64,000 bases of DNA, from assembly GCA_003134995.1 (NCBI GenBank), contig PLDC01000005.1, positions 124,001 through 188,000 on the forward strand. The letters run 5' to 3'. Positions 26,562-36,784 of the stretch are shown one piece after another (position 1 is the stretch's first letter; the number at the start of each line of letters is the position of its first letter). Source of the stretch: Acidobacteriaceae bacterium. GTDB lineage: Bacteria > Acidobacteriota > Terriglobia > Terriglobales > Acidobacteriaceae. A program made the translations under genes and the position numbers. Below the pieces are notes generated by a model, which was not told the DNA's origin, searched no databases, and saw nothing but the letters and a program-made list of their open reading frames with translations.

Positions 26562-27956
26562 TTAGGCCTCACCTTGCAGAACGGGATTCAATACAGGAAC
26601 TGACTTCGACTTGCGATTCAAGATGTACAGCGAGATCAGGAAAGCGGAAAAATTTGCGATGATGATGCTGCAAACTACGCCCCACAGGCCGAAGGCGCGC
26701 GTGGCGGGAACTCCAACCAGCAGCGAAAGAGCGCTGGCGACGCAGCGAGCATAAAAGATGGAATCGGGCGACTCGACGGCGCGCAATAAGATTGCGGGAC
26801 CAAAAGCCGCAGCCCACATGGTAGTTCCGAGCGCAACGTAAGGAATGAAGTGCGCGACTTCCATATACTTTCCGCCGTAGAGCAGGTGAAACACCGGGAC
26901 TTTGAGCGGGATGAGGATGGCCCAGTAAGCCACCGCGCCGGCGACGAAGAGCATGGTGATTTTCAGAACCAGAGGTCCGGCACTGGAGATTCCCCGCTCA
27001 CGGCAGACCCGCGCCGCGTAAGGCAAAAACAGAATGGAAAGCGCGGTGTAACTCTGTTCCATCGGCAGCGAAAGATTCATCAACGCCCGCAACTGCCCGG
27101 CCTGCGCCATTCCGGAAAAAGCGCTCACCAGCGGGTAATACATGTAATACGGAATCCAGGTCACGACGGAAACTGCTAGCGCCCACCTGCCGTACTCCCA
27201 GTGCTTGCGCCATGCTTCACGGCGCGTCGGCGGAGTGGCAGTATCGGGTGGCAGCACTTTGTTGATTTGCGAGAGCAGGTAAAAACCGGTGCCCAACGCG
27301 CCGATCGCCATTAACAGGTACGCAGAGAACGGAGAGATCAAGGCCTTTTTGTAGGCGACGAATAATCCTCCGGTGACAACGACGAAGTAAATAAACGCTC
27401 CAACTGCGGCACGGCCTGGCGCCATGTTCATATAAAACGAGCGGCGCATGAGCCAGAAAAAAAGAATGCAGGGCGAAGCGATCGCGACGCCCGCGAGCGC
27501 GCCGGGCAGGCCATTTCCTTTCCCCAGGACCGCGGCAATTGCGGCCGCGCCTCCGAGCAGAACTACGCCGAAGCAGGTCAGGATCAAGTGGATCCCGAGA
27601 AGTGTTTTCAAATATCCGCGAAGAGACCCGCTATAGGCTGATCCGCTGAAGACCGCCTGCGGCTCGGCCAAGAACGATTGATAGACGTAAGAGAGCAGCA
27701 GGAAAACGGAGAACGCTAGCGCGAAGGCTCCGTATTGCTCGGGCATGAGCCAGCGTGCCAGCAAGATTCCGATGAGGAAATTCGAGCCGGAGATCAATCC
27801 CTGATCGACGATGGCCAAACCGCCCTTGGTTATCCAACGCGCGAACTTGCCGGAGAAGCGGCCGGTCACAGGTTTCGCGGGCTCGACATCAAGGCCGGCA
27901 ATGGCGTCGCTGCATATTTCTGGATCTATTAATTCTTCTGTATTGGGCGAAGTCAT
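26562..27956 (-). CDS. Wzx-type polysaccharide flippase (MOP superfamily)
   Basis: The 464-aa protein has about 12 hydrophobic segments beginning near residue 40 (GLAIVDQGLISGSNFLIGILLARWLMPEQYGAFALAFSVFLLLSY), the usual start of MATE/Wzx-like flippases. It would flip the undecaprenyl-linked repeat unit to the periplasm for the polymerase at 23-24.6 kb. It directly follows the NRPS gene (74-base gap), so if the NRPS product modifies the repeat unit, export would come next. The family assignment is by topology and N-terminal motif. Confidence 0.8.
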   Translation of the reverse strand: MTSPNTEELIDPEICSDAIAGLDVEPAKPVTGRFSGKFARWITKGGLAIVDQGLISGSNFLIGILLARWLMPEQYGAFALAFSVFLLLSYVYQSFLAEPQAVFSGSAYSGSLRGYLKTLLGIHLILTCFGVVLLGGAAAIAAVLGKGNGLPGALAGVAIASPCILFFWLMRRSFYMNMAPGRAAVGAFIYFVVVTGGLFVAYKKALISPFSAYLLMAIGALGTGFYLLSQINKVLPPDTATPPTRREAWRKHWEYGRWALAVSVVTWIPYYMYYPLVSAFSGMAQAGQLRALMNLSLPMEQSYTALSILFLPYAARVCRERGISSAGPLVLKITMLFVAGAVAYWAILIPLKVPVFHLLYGGKYMEVAHFIPYVALGTTMWAAAFGPAILLRAVESPDSIFYARCVASALSLLVGVPATRAFGLWGVVCSIIIANFSAFLISLYILNRKSKSVPVLNPVLQGEA

Positions 27957-28030
27957 TCTTTATCGAAAATGCCTTATTTCTGATTTATGGATTTATGAAG
28001 TCTTGATGTTGGATGTAGAAAGAAATTCGT

Positions 28031-31000
28031 TTAATAGCTGACTGCAGCTACGAGAGCACCTTCGCCAGCAATCGCGGAATGGCCGAGCGCGTCGCTGAGT
28101 TCCTCGGCGAGCAGCCTGACTTGCGGCTCTTTGAGCAGGCTGAGGTGATCGCCGCTGATCTCGCGGAGATCGACTCCACCGGCGGCAACCCGCCACCAGA
28201 TCGCGTAGGGGTCGTTGAGGCTGCCAACAGATTTTTCTTTCACACGAAACAGAGTGACCTGGCCGGCATAAGGCTGAACGGTATAGTCCCCGGCGGCTTT
28301 GGCGCAGGCTTGCCGCACATTGCGCAGAGGCTTCGGCAGCATCTGGAGTTCGAGGCGCTTGCACAGCGTCATCATGACGAAACTGCCTTTTTTCACGAGG
28401 AAGGTCAGAGCCGCTTTCAACGGCAGCTTACGAAGGTTGCGCAACTGCGAGCCGCGCGATTCCATTTTGCCGGGATAGGTGTCCAGAAGCGCGAGCAGGC
28501 TGACTTCCTGATCCTGAGCGCGAAGTTGTTGCGCCATCTCGTAAGCTACCAGCCCGCCGAAGGAGTAGCCACCGATGCGATACGGTCCCTCGGGCTGCAC
28601 CCGGCGAATTTCTTTAATGTAGTTTTCGGCCATTTCGGTGACGCTGCTGATGCAGGGGCGCTTGCCATCGAGGCCTTGTGGCTGCAATGCGTAGAACGGC
28701 TGGTCCGGTCCCATGTGGCGGGCCAGATCGCGGAAGCCGACCACGTTGCCCCCGACTCCGTGGACGCAGAAGAATGGCACGCGCGAACCTTCGGGCTGAA
28801 TCGCGACCAGCGATGACCACGAGGCCGACCAGCCTTCTTGCCGGAGCAGCGCCGCGAATTGTTCGACAGTGGGCGCTTGCAGCAACGCAGCTAGAGGGAG
28901 CCGCTGACCGAGCGTTTGCTCGATACGATGCATGAGGCGGGCTGCGAGCAAAGAGTGTCCGCCGAGATCGAAGAAGTTGTCGCGAGTGCCGATCTTTTCT
29001 TTGCCAAGAACCGCGCACCAGATCCTGACGAGATTGTTTTCGAGATCGTCTGCCGGCGCGACGTATTCGTTAGGCTCAGTGAAATCGGCGGGCTGCGGAG
29101 CGGGCATGGCTCGCCTGTCCACTTTGCCATTTGGAGTTTTCGGCATGGCTTCCAGCAGAACGAATGCGGAAGGCACCATGTAATGTGGAAGTTTCTGTTT
29201 CAGGTGTGACCGCAGTTCGCTGCCGGTGGGCGCTTGTTCGCGCGAGGGCACCACGTAGGCGGCGAGATGCTTGTCGCCCGGACCGTTCTCGCGGGCATTC
29301 TCCCGCGCGACGACAACGACTTCGCGGACGCCTGGGTACGCTCCCAACACGGATTCGATCTCTTTTAATTCCACGCGATAGCCACGGATCTTGACCTGAT
29401 CGTCGGTGCGTCCGGCAAACTCAATCTCGCCATTCGCTAGATAACGCGCACGGTCGCCGGTTTTGTACATGCGAGTATCGGGCTCGGTGGTGAAGGGATC
29501 GCGAATGAATTTCTCGGCCGTAATTTCCGGACGATTCAAATATCCCCGCGCCAATCCTGGTCCCGATACGAAGAGATCTCCGGGAATCCCTACGGGCAAC
29601 GGTTGGAGATGTTCGTCGAGGATGTGAATCTTCGTGTTTGCGATGGGACGGCCAATGGGAAGGATGGGTGGAATTGCGTCCCAGTTGTGCGGCTCGAAGC
29701 TGGTAACGATCACGCTGGTTTCGGTAGGGCCATAAGTATTGACCCAGCGCACGCGCGAACCCGCGAGTTTGTGCCACGCAGCCAAAGCGGCGGACGATGC
29801 TTTCTCGCCGCCTACGATTACAATTCGCAGGCTCTCGGGCAATTGCAGGGTCGATTCCGAAAGTTCTCCGACAAGTTCATGCCAGTACGCTGTGGGCAGA
29901 TCGAGCGCGGTAACGTTTCGCTCGCTCACCCAGCGCAGGAAATCCCCCACGGCGAGCGATGCGTCTTCTTCGCGAATCACGAGTGCGGCCCCGGCAATCC
30001 ATGTCGGGAAGATTTCCTCGATCGCAATGTCAAAAGAGATGGATGCAAACTGCGCCATCCGGTCCGCGGACGTGATGCCGAATAGTTTCACCGCGGCAGT
30101 ATTGTGATTCACCAGGCCGCGATGGCTGAGCAGCACTCCGCGCGGTTTTCCGGTAGAACCCGATGTGTAGATAACGTAGGCCAGATTCTCCGGCTTGACA
30201 GCGCTGCGGGGATTTTCGCGGCTTTCGGCGAAGAAAGAATTCCAACCAGGATCAAGCGCGATTATCTCCGCATCGAAGTCGGTGACTTCCGCGAGCAGAC
30301 CGGGCTGTGTGAGGACTAGCGAAGTCTGCGAATCCTCGAGCATGTAAGTGAGGCGCTCTTTCGGATAGGCAGGATCGAGCGGCACGCATGCTCCGCCGGC
30401 CTTCAGCACCGCGAGCAAAGCTACCGGCAATTCGAGAGAGCGCCGCAAACAGATGCCAACTCTCGATTCGGGCCCGACTCCGCGTTTGGTTAGAAAATGC
30501 GCCAACTGGTTGGCACGCTGTTCGAGTTCGCGATAGGTCAGGCGCTGGTCGGCATGTTCAACAGCAATGGCATTGGGCGTTCGCGCGGCTTGCGCTTCGA
30601 CCAACTCGTGCATGCACAGTGCACCCGGGTACTCGGCGTCAGTTTGGTTCCAATCCGCAAGCTGATGTTTCTCCGGCGTGGTCAGCATGGGCAGGCGCGA
30701 AAGCTTCTGCTCGGGATCATCAACGATCGCTTCCAGCATGGTCTGGAAATGTCCGGCCATGCGTTCCATCGTGCTGGCGTCAAACAGATCGGTGCTATAG
30801 ACGAAACGGCCGAAAAGGCCTTCGGGGCGGTCGTCGAGTTCGAGATCGAGATCGAATTTTGCAGTGCCGATTTCGAGATCAAGCTGATTCAGATCCCATC
30901 CGGTTTCGAACGCTGCCGTCGGCGGGACCAGCGAGAACATCACCGCAAACAATGGGTTCCGGCTGGTGTCGCGGCGCACTGAGAGTTCTTCGACCAGCCG

Positions 31001-33457
31001 CTCAAACGGAGCGTCATCGTGGGAAAGCGCTCCCAGCGTGACTTCCCGGGCATGGGCCAGCAGTTCGCGGAAGCTTGGGTCGCCGTGCAATTTCAAGCGC
31101 AACGCCAGAGGATTCTGGAAGCAGCCAAGCAATTTTTCCAATTCCGAGCGCTTGCGGCCGGAGGTGACGGTGCCTATTACGAAATCCTGCTGCGCGCTAT
31201 AGCGCCGCAGCAGGGCGGCGAAGCCCGCGAGAATAGTGGTGAAGAAACTCGTGTTCTCGCGCTGCGCGAGGTCGTGCAGCCGGTCGGAAAGATTTCTGGA
31301 AAACGCGAAGCGTTGCATGGCTCCGCGGAAGCTTTGTGTCGCCGGTCGGGGATGATCGGTGGGCAGCTCCAGAATTGGAAGGTCGCCATCTAACTGCGCC
31401 GACCAGTAGGCGCGGGATGCGTTTAATTGATCGTTGCCTAGCGATTCCCGCTGCCAGTGGGCGAAATCGGAATACTGTAAGCGCAGTTCAGGGAGCGGAG
31501 AAGATTTCCCTGCGAGGAACGCGTTGTAGATCGTCACTAGCTCGGGCAAGAAGACGCGATAGATCGAGAAGCCGTCAAAAATAATGTGGTGCAGGAAAAA
31601 ATAAAGACGATACTCTTCCTCGCCTAACCGGACGAGCATGGCCCGAAGGAGCGGACCACGTTGCATATCAAACGGCACTCTGGACTGCTCACGCGCCTGA
31701 CGCAAGGCCTCGGCTTCTCTTTTATCTGATGAAAGATCGCGCAAATCCACGGCTTCGATGTCGAGTTCGAAGGGCGGTTGCACGATCTGCACCGGGTGTC
31801 CGTCGAGCTCTTTGAAGGTCGTACGCCAGGCTTCGTGGCGGCGGATAACCTCGGCCAGACTGCGTTGCAGCGTGGGCAGGTCGAGCGGACCGCGGCGGTA
31901 CACTGTCACCGATTCGTTGTAGAGGCCCTTTGCAAACTGCCCGTGCAGCCAGATCTGCTCTTGTGCGAAGGAAAGCGGCGCTGGCCCTGGATTGCTGCGC
32001 GGAATTGTGGGCGCGTCCTCAACTTTGTGGGACATTCGAGACTGCAAATATTTTCGGATTACGTCCTGCTTGCTTTCCTGGCTGCTATTTTGCTGGACCT
32101 TTTTCTGCTGAGATTCTTGCGGCTCGAACGGGCAGCGGCCTTGCGCAACGGGCGGCGCAACTGGCGAATTCACCTGTAGTGGCTGCTCTGATGATTTAAC
32201 CGCGGACGCTTCGCCGAATTTAACTTTGAGCGCTTTCAATCCTCGTAGTCCCAGATTCGAGCGCCACTCGATTGGTTCCGGCACAAGAGTGAGATCACCG
32301 AGCCGCCGCAAGAGCGCTTCGAATACCACTTGCCCTTCGACGCGCGCCAGCGGCGCTCCGAAGCAGTAGTGAGAAGCGTAGCCGAATGCCAAATGACGAT
32401 TGTCTTTCCGAGAAATGTCGAAGCGGTCGGGGTCGGGAAAGCGCTCCGGGTCGCGATTAGCGGCGGCCATCACCGCGATCACTGCCTGGCGCTGGCGTAT
32501 TAGCTTGCCGCCCATCTCGCGGTCTGAGGGACACATGCGAGCGGTGTGCTGGCTGGGACTCTCATAGCGCAGCATTTCTTCGACGGCAGATGGAATCAAC
32601 GAAGAATCGTTGCGCAGCTTTTCCAACTCGAAAGGATTGCGCAGTAAAGTGAGCAGACCGTTTCCGATTAAGTTGGTTGTCGTTTCCTGCCCGCCGACCA
32701 TCGTGACGATGCAGTTTGCGATCACTTCTTCATCGGATAGCCGGTCGCCGTCAATCTCCGCCGTCATCAGCGAGTGAATCAGACCTTCGCGGGGATGCTC
32801 ACGCTGCTCGTGAATGGCATTCTGGAAGTACTCGGTCAAATTCGCGACCGCTTTCAGTACGGTTGGGTAACGCTCGGGATTGTGCTGGAAATTTCCCAGC
32901 ATCTCGGCGAAATCCGCGGACCACACCTTCAACTTCCCATGATCGCTGGTCGGAACGCCGAGCATTTCAGCAGTAACGATTGCCGGCAGCGGCTCGGCAA
33001 GGTCGGCGATCACATCCATTTCGCCCTTGGGCTGAATTCCATCGAGGAGATTGTTGACAATATCTTTGATGTGCCCACGGAGTTCTTCAACCCGCGCCGG
33101 CGTGAATGCCTTGGCGGACAGGCTGCGCAGCCGCGTGTGGGCGGGAGCGTCCAGAAACAGCATCTGCTTCACCATCACGCGCGCGATCGGGCTGAGCGAC
33201 GAAAGTCCCATCTCGTCAAGTTGCGCGGGAGTTGGCGTGCGGTCGGCGGAAAAGTTCAAGAGCACTTCGAGCACATCGGGATAGCGCGTGACCACCCAGG
33301 CGTGAAGAAAGGGATCCCAATGAACGGGATCTTCCGAGCGTAGGCGGCGGAAAAGCGGATAAGGATTGGCCAACACCTCCGGTTCGAGGAGGTGATAAAG
33401 GCTCAATGCCGCGTCCCGACTTTCCGGTTTTGGCGAAATTTTTATACTAGACGACAC
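28031..33457 (-). CDS. NRPS megaenzyme: cytochrome P450-C-A-T-TE
   Basis: About 1808 aa. Residues 20-415 form a cytochrome P450: I-helix GGQETTTN, ExxR as EEMLR, and heme loop FGYASHYCFG with Cys near 365 (Gly-to-Ala change in the loop). A Gln/Ser-rich linker (420-490) leads to a condensation domain with intact HHIIFDG, an adenylation domain (YTSGSTGKPRG; NTYGPTE), a carrier domain (LGGHSLL) and a thioesterase (GYSFGG; GDHLSLL). By eye the specificity residues are D-I-E-D-V-V-T-V-I-K; two acidic positions may favour a basic amino acid, uncertain. I start at GTG 33457 (AGGAG 12 bases upstream, 11-base overlap with the preceding gene); a TTG at 33523 is the alternative. It can form one amide bond, oxidise a substrate and release the product. 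An N-terminal P450 fusion is unusual. Confidence 0.9.
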   Translation of the reverse strand: MSSSIKISPKPESRDAALSLYHLLEPEVLANPYPLFRRLRSEDPVHWDPFLHAWVVTRYPDVLEVLLNFSADRTPTPAQLDEMGLSSLSPIARVMVKQMLFLDAPAHTRLRSLSAKAFTPARVEELRGHIKDIVNNLLDGIQPKGEMDVIADLAEPLPAIVTAEMLGVPTSDHGKLKVWSADFAEMLGNFQHNPERYPTVLKAVANLTEYFQNAIHEQREHPREGLIHSLMTAEIDGDRLSDEEVIANCIVTMVGGQETTTNLIGNGLLTLLRNPFELEKLRNDSSLIPSAVEEMLRYESPSQHTARMCPSDREMGGKLIRQRQAVIAVMAAANRDPERFPDPDRFDISRKDNRHLAFGYASHYCFGAPLARVEGQVVFEALLRRLGDLTLVPEPIEWRSNLGLRGLKALKVKFGEASAVKSSEQPLQVNSPVAPPVAQGRCPFEPQESQQKKVQQNSSQESKQDVIRKYLQSRMSHKVEDAPTIPRSNPGPAPLSFAQEQIWLHGQFAKGLYNESVTVYRRGPLDLPTLQRSLAEVIRRHEAWRTTFKELDGHPVQIVQPPFELDIEAVDLRDLSSDKREAEALRQAREQSRVPFDMQRGPLLRAMLVRLGEEEYRLYFFLHHIIFDGFSIYRVFLPELVTIYNAFLAGKSSPLPELRLQYSDFAHWQRESLGNDQLNASRAYWSAQLDGDLPILELPTDHPRPATQSFRGAMQRFAFSRNLSDRLHDLAQRENTSFFTTILAGFAALLRRYSAQQDFVIGTVTSGRKRSELEKLLGCFQNPLALRLKLHGDPSFRELLAHAREVTLGALSHDDAPFERLVEELSVRRDTSRNPLFAVMFSLVPPTAAFETGWDLNQLDLEIGTAKFDLDLELDDRPEGLFGRFVYSTDLFDASTMERMAGHFQTMLEAIVDDPEQKLSRLPMLTTPEKHQLADWNQTDAEYPGALCMHELVEAQAARTPNAIAVEHADQRLTYRELEQRANQLAHFLTKRGVGPESRVGICLRRSLELPVALLAVLKAGGACVPLDPAYPKERLTYMLEDSQTSLVLTQPGLLAEVTDFDAEIIALDPGWNSFFAESRENPRSAVKPENLAYVIYTSGSTGKPRGVLLSHRGLVNHNTAAVKLFGITSADRMAQFASISFDIAIEEIFPTWIAGAALVIREEDASLAVGDFLRWVSERNVTALDLPTAYWHELVGELSESTLQLPESLRIVIVGGEKASSAALAAWHKLAGSRVRWVNTYGPTETSVIVTSFEPHNWDAIPPILPIGRPIANTKIHILDEHLQPLPVGIPGDLFVSGPGLARGYLNRPEITAEKFIRDPFTTEPDTRMYKTGDRARYLANGEIEFAGRTDDQVKIRGYRVELKEIESVLGAYPGVREVVVVARENARENGPGDKHLAAYVVPSREQAPTGSELRSHLKQKLPHYMVPSAFVLLEAMPKTPNGKVDRRAMPAPQPADFTEPNEYVAPADDLENNLVRIWCAVLGKEKIGTRDNFFDLGGHSLLAARLMHRIEQTLGQRLPLAALLQAPTVEQFAALLRQEGWSASWSSLVAIQPEGSRVPFFCVHGVGGNVVGFRDLARHMGPDQPFYALQPQGLDGKRPCISSVTEMAENYIKEIRRVQPEGPYRIGGYSFGGLVAYEMAQQLRAQDQEVSLLALLDTYPGKMESRGSQLRNLRKLPLKAALTFLVKKGSFVMMTLCKRLELQMLPKPLRNVRQACAKAAGDYTVQPYAGQVTLFRVKEKSVGSLNDPYAIWWRVAAGGVDLREISGDHLSLLKEPQVRLLAEELSDALGHSAIAGEGALVAAVSY

Positions 33458-35318
33458 TGCGATGGTGTTCTCCTGCGAGTTTCGACTCGCTGCCCTCGAC
33501 CTGCGCAAGAATGAGGTCTTCAATTTCGACTGACATCTCGGCGACGGTCGGATGATCGAATAATTTAAGAAGAGTCAGATCGACTCCAAAGGTTTCGCTG
33601 ATTCTGGCAATCAACTGAGTTCCGAGCAGGGAGTGACCGCCCAACAAAAAGAAGTTGTCGTTCACTCCAACTCGTTCCAGCTTCAGCAACGGAGCCAGAA
33701 TCTTTACCAGCTCTTCTTCCACTGCGGTGCGCGGCCCAACATAGGCTTCGCTGTGCCGATTTCCGCTGGAACTAGGCAGAGCTCCGCGATCCAGTTTGCC
33801 ATTCGCGGTTACGGGGACGCTCTCGATAGAAACGAACTCGCCTGGCACCATGTAGTCGGGCAATCGTTTCCTGAGGTGGTCGCGGAGTTCTCCGGCATTC
33901 AGTGTCGCGCCCGGAGCTAAAACCAAATAGGCCACCAACTCTTTCTCGGCTCGTGCATCTTCTCTGGCAATCACCACGCTGGTCCGAACAGCGGAGTGCT
34001 GACCGAGAACAGTCGCGATTTCGCTGGGCTCGACGCGGTAGCCGCGAATCTTCACTTGTTCATCGACGCGGCCGAGGAATGCGATCTGCCCGTCGGGCAA
34101 GCGGCGGGCCAGATCTCCTGTGCGGTAGAGACGCGCGTTACGTTCCGCGTTGAACGGGTTCTGAATAAAGCGCTCGGCGGTTAGATCGGGACGATTTCTG
34201 TATCCGCGCGCCAGGCCAGCGCCGCCAATGTAGAGTTCTCCCGAGGCGCCTTCGGCGACCGGTTGCTTATGATCGTCGAGAATATAAATTTCAACTCCGT
34301 CAATCGGACGGCCAATCGAGGGCGCTTGGTTTGTTGAGCTATCCGCCGCAACCACACCCGAAGTGCTGACGACGGTTCCTTCGGTTGGGCCGTAGTTGTT
34401 TACCAAAACGAAGGGCAGGCTCGACGAAGGATATTTCTTCAGCGTGTCCGCTCCCGTGAGCAGGAATCGCAGAGCGGTCGTCTTCGGCCATTCGAGTTGC
34501 ATCAAGCTCTCCGCCATGGCGGTCGCAGCGAAGGAAACTGTGAGGCCTTGTGACATCATCCAGTCGCGCAATGCTTTGGCATCGCTTCGAACGCGCTCCT
34601 CAGGAATATGAACGCTCGCGCCGGAAGCCAGATACGGCCACAGTTCCCAAACGGAAGCGTCGAATCCCAACGAAGCCAGCGCGCTAGCCCGATCGGTTGA
34701 GGTCACTTGAAAGGCTCGTAGATGCCAGGCCACCAAGTTCGACAGACCGGAGTGAACGAGCTCCACTCCCTTGGGCTGTCCAGTAGAGCCGGAGGTATAG
34801 ATGATGTAAGCCAAGTCCTCCGGCTTTACCGTCACCGCTGGTTGGCCGTCCGACTGAGCCGCAATTTTTTCCGCATCGCGATCGACCGCGACAACTTGCC
34901 AAGGACCAACTGGCAATCTCTCCGCGAGCGCCGTTGTGCTGACCACTACGCGCGCTTCCGAATCTTGCAACATGAAAGTCAGCCGCGCGATGGGCTGACT
35001 CGGGTCAAGAGGAATATAAGCGCCGCCAGCTTTAAGAATGGCGAGAGCCGCAACGACCATGGCAGGCGAACGTTCGAGGTAAAGGCCCACTGCAGTGTCG
35101 CGGCCGACACCAACCGAACAGAGATAATTCGCCAGGCGATTCGCACGGCGGTCAAGCTCGGCGTAAGAGAGAACTTCGTGACCAGCGGAGACAGCTATCC
35201 CGCCAGGGTTCGCAACCGCCTGCTGTGCCACCAATTCAGCAACGCTGGGGGATCCCAGTGCGCGCGCAATTTGCGGTGTCATGTCAGCTCGAAGATTTAA
35301 AGATTTGACTGAATGCAT
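33447..35318 (-). CDS. NRPS adenylation-thiolation didomain protein (predicted leucine)
   Basis: A 623-aa A-T protein: A domain with YTSGSTGQPKG, GFDASVWELWP and NNYGPTEGTV, A10 ANGKLDRG, and a carrier domain with LGGHSLLG (Ser near 560). No condensation domain. The ten specificity residues, aligned by eye to GrsA-PheA, read D-A-W-F-L-G-N-V-V-K, which I recall as a leucine code (McyB of microcystin-LR producers). It probably loads Leu and hands it in trans to the condensation domain of the overlapping P450-C-A-T-TE gene. The start is ATG 35318; the 11-base overlap with the next gene supports translational coupling. Confidence 0.88.
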   Translation of the reverse strand: MHSVKSLNLRADMTPQIARALGSPSVAELVAQQAVANPGGIAVSAGHEVLSYAELDRRANRLANYLCSVGVGRDTAVGLYLERSPAMVVAALAILKAGGAYIPLDPSQPIARLTFMLQDSEARVVVSTTALAERLPVGPWQVVAVDRDAEKIAAQSDGQPAVTVKPEDLAYIIYTSGSTGQPKGVELVHSGLSNLVAWHLRAFQVTSTDRASALASLGFDASVWELWPYLASGASVHIPEERVRSDAKALRDWMMSQGLTVSFAATAMAESLMQLEWPKTTALRFLLTGADTLKKYPSSSLPFVLVNNYGPTEGTVVSTSGVVAADSSTNQAPSIGRPIDGVEIYILDDHKQPVAEGASGELYIGGAGLARGYRNRPDLTAERFIQNPFNAERNARLYRTGDLARRLPDGQIAFLGRVDEQVKIRGYRVEPSEIATVLGQHSAVRTSVVIAREDARAEKELVAYLVLAPGATLNAGELRDHLRKRLPDYMVPGEFVSIESVPVTANGKLDRGALPSSSGNRHSEAYVGPRTAVEEELVKILAPLLKLERVGVNDNFFLLGGHSLLGTQLIARISETFGVDLTLLKLFDHPTVAEMSVEIEDLILAQVEGSESKLAGEHHRSVV

Positions 35319-35335
35319 TCTACCCTTGGGAGCGA

Positions 35336-36784
35336 TCAGGCTGCTCCCGAGCCTCTCAAAACCGCGGGGACGGTTTTAGCAAGAATTTCTAAATCCAACC
35401 ACAAAGACCAGGTGCGAATATATTGCAGATCCAGTTCCATCCACTTTTCGAAGGGAATCGAACTCCGGCCCATGATTTGCCAAAGGCAGGTAATTCCCGG
35501 ACGAACGCTGAACCGGCGGCGCTGCCAGTCTTCGCAGAAGGTGTCGAACAATTCGTAATCCCGCACTTGCAGCGGGCGCGGACCCACCAGGCTCATATCG
35601 CCTTTTAATACGTTAAAGAGCTGCGGAAGCTCATCGATGCTGGTCTTACGCAGGAAGCGGCCAAGCGGCGTGATGCGAGGATCGTTCTTGATCTTGAATA
35701 CCGCGCCGTCCGCTTCATTCTTGTCTTCGAGGTCTTTCAGGCGCTTCTCCGCATCCACGACCATGGTACGGAACTTAAAGATGTCGAACATCCGCTTATT
35801 GCGGCCGAGACGTTTTTGTATAAAGAAGATGGGTCCGGGAGCGGTCAATTTCACCATCACCGCGGTGATGATCATCACGGGCGCCAGGAAAATGATCGCC
35901 GCCGCTGAAATCACAATGTCAATTGCCCGCTTGACGGCCAGGCCCCAAGCGTCAGTAATCGTGCTGTCGTGGCTGACTAGCTGTTCGTCGCCGCCGAACT
36001 CATCCGCCCGATGTTTGGCTTCCTTCAGGTCGAAGATATTCGGCATGAACCTTACGATGATGCCTTGCTGTTCGCAAACCCACGCGATGCGCGAAGCCAG
36101 AGTGTGAAACGACCGGATGGGCAGCGCCAGCACAATCTCATCGACCACGTTGCGACGCACGTACGCGGGCAGTGTTTCGAGATCGGCCACGAGCGGGTAG
36201 CCTTGCTTCTTGAACTCGTCTAACCCGTCCCACTGCTCATCGGCAAACCCGAGAATCCGATAGCCAAGGTCGGGCTTGCCTTGGATTCGCTGCACCAGGG
36301 TCATCGCTCGCGCATTCGTGCCGATCACGAGGAGATTGCGGGTGTTCCGTCCATGCCTTCTTGCATAGGAAAGCGCAGCTCGGATGACCATGCGGCTCAA
36401 GATCACCATGCTGGTGGTCAGCACCCAGAACAAAAGCAAAAACACTCGACTTACAACCCAAATCCGAAACGTGAGAGCGGCCGCCGCGATGACGATGGTC
36501 CCAAGAGTTGTCGCGCCACAGATTTCTCGCACTTCTTCCCACCGGCTCGACAAACGCATCGACCGGTACAGGCCGAACACGGTGAACAGGAAATGCCAGA
36601 CTAAGAGAAAAATACAAAACAGCAGCAAGTTGGCGAGTTTTATGCGCATCTCAAAAAACTCGGCCAAGCTAAATCTGCCCACGCGGTGGAACAAGGGCAG
36701 AGTGGAAACCCCGAAAGCACACACCATTAGCAGCAGGTCAAAGACCTTGAAGCCGTTCGAAAATACTTTACGATTTATGCCCAT
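35336..36784 (-). CDS. Undecaprenyl-phosphate sugar-1-phosphate transferase (WbaP/EPS initiating type)
   Basis: A 482-aa polyprenyl glycosylphosphotransferase: four N-terminal membrane segments, a central CoA-binding-like Rossmann region (NLLVIGTNARAMTLVQRI) and a C-terminal catalytic domain after a fifth membrane stretch (VKRAIDIVISAAAIIFL), with FKFRTMVVDAE, TSIDELPQLFNVLKGDMSLVGPRP and WQIMGRSSIPF. It starts the repeat unit by moving a sugar-1-phosphate to undecaprenyl phosphate. ATG 36784 has AGGA 8 bases upstream. It lies directly between the carrier/adenylation genes and the NRPS genes, showing how closely the two systems are interleaved. Confidence 0.9.
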   Translation of the reverse strand: MGINRKVFSNGFKVFDLLLMVCAFGVSTLPLFHRVGRFSLAEFFEMRIKLANLLLFCIFLLVWHFLFTVFGLYRSMRLSSRWEEVREICGATTLGTIVIAAAALTFRIWVVSRVFLLLFWVLTTSMVILSRMVIRAALSYARRHGRNTRNLLVIGTNARAMTLVQRIQGKPDLGYRILGFADEQWDGLDEFKKQGYPLVADLETLPAYVRRNVVDEIVLALPIRSFHTLASRIAWVCEQQGIIVRFMPNIFDLKEAKHRADEFGGDEQLVSHDSTITDAWGLAVKRAIDIVISAAAIIFLAPVMIITAVMVKLTAPGPIFFIQKRLGRNKRMFDIFKFRTMVVDAEKRLKDLEDKNEADGAVFKIKNDPRITPLGRFLRKTSIDELPQLFNVLKGDMSLVGPRPLQVRDYELFDTFCEDWQRRRFSVRPGITCLWQIMGRSSIPFEKWMELDLQYIRTWSLWLDLEILAKTVPAVLRGSGAA

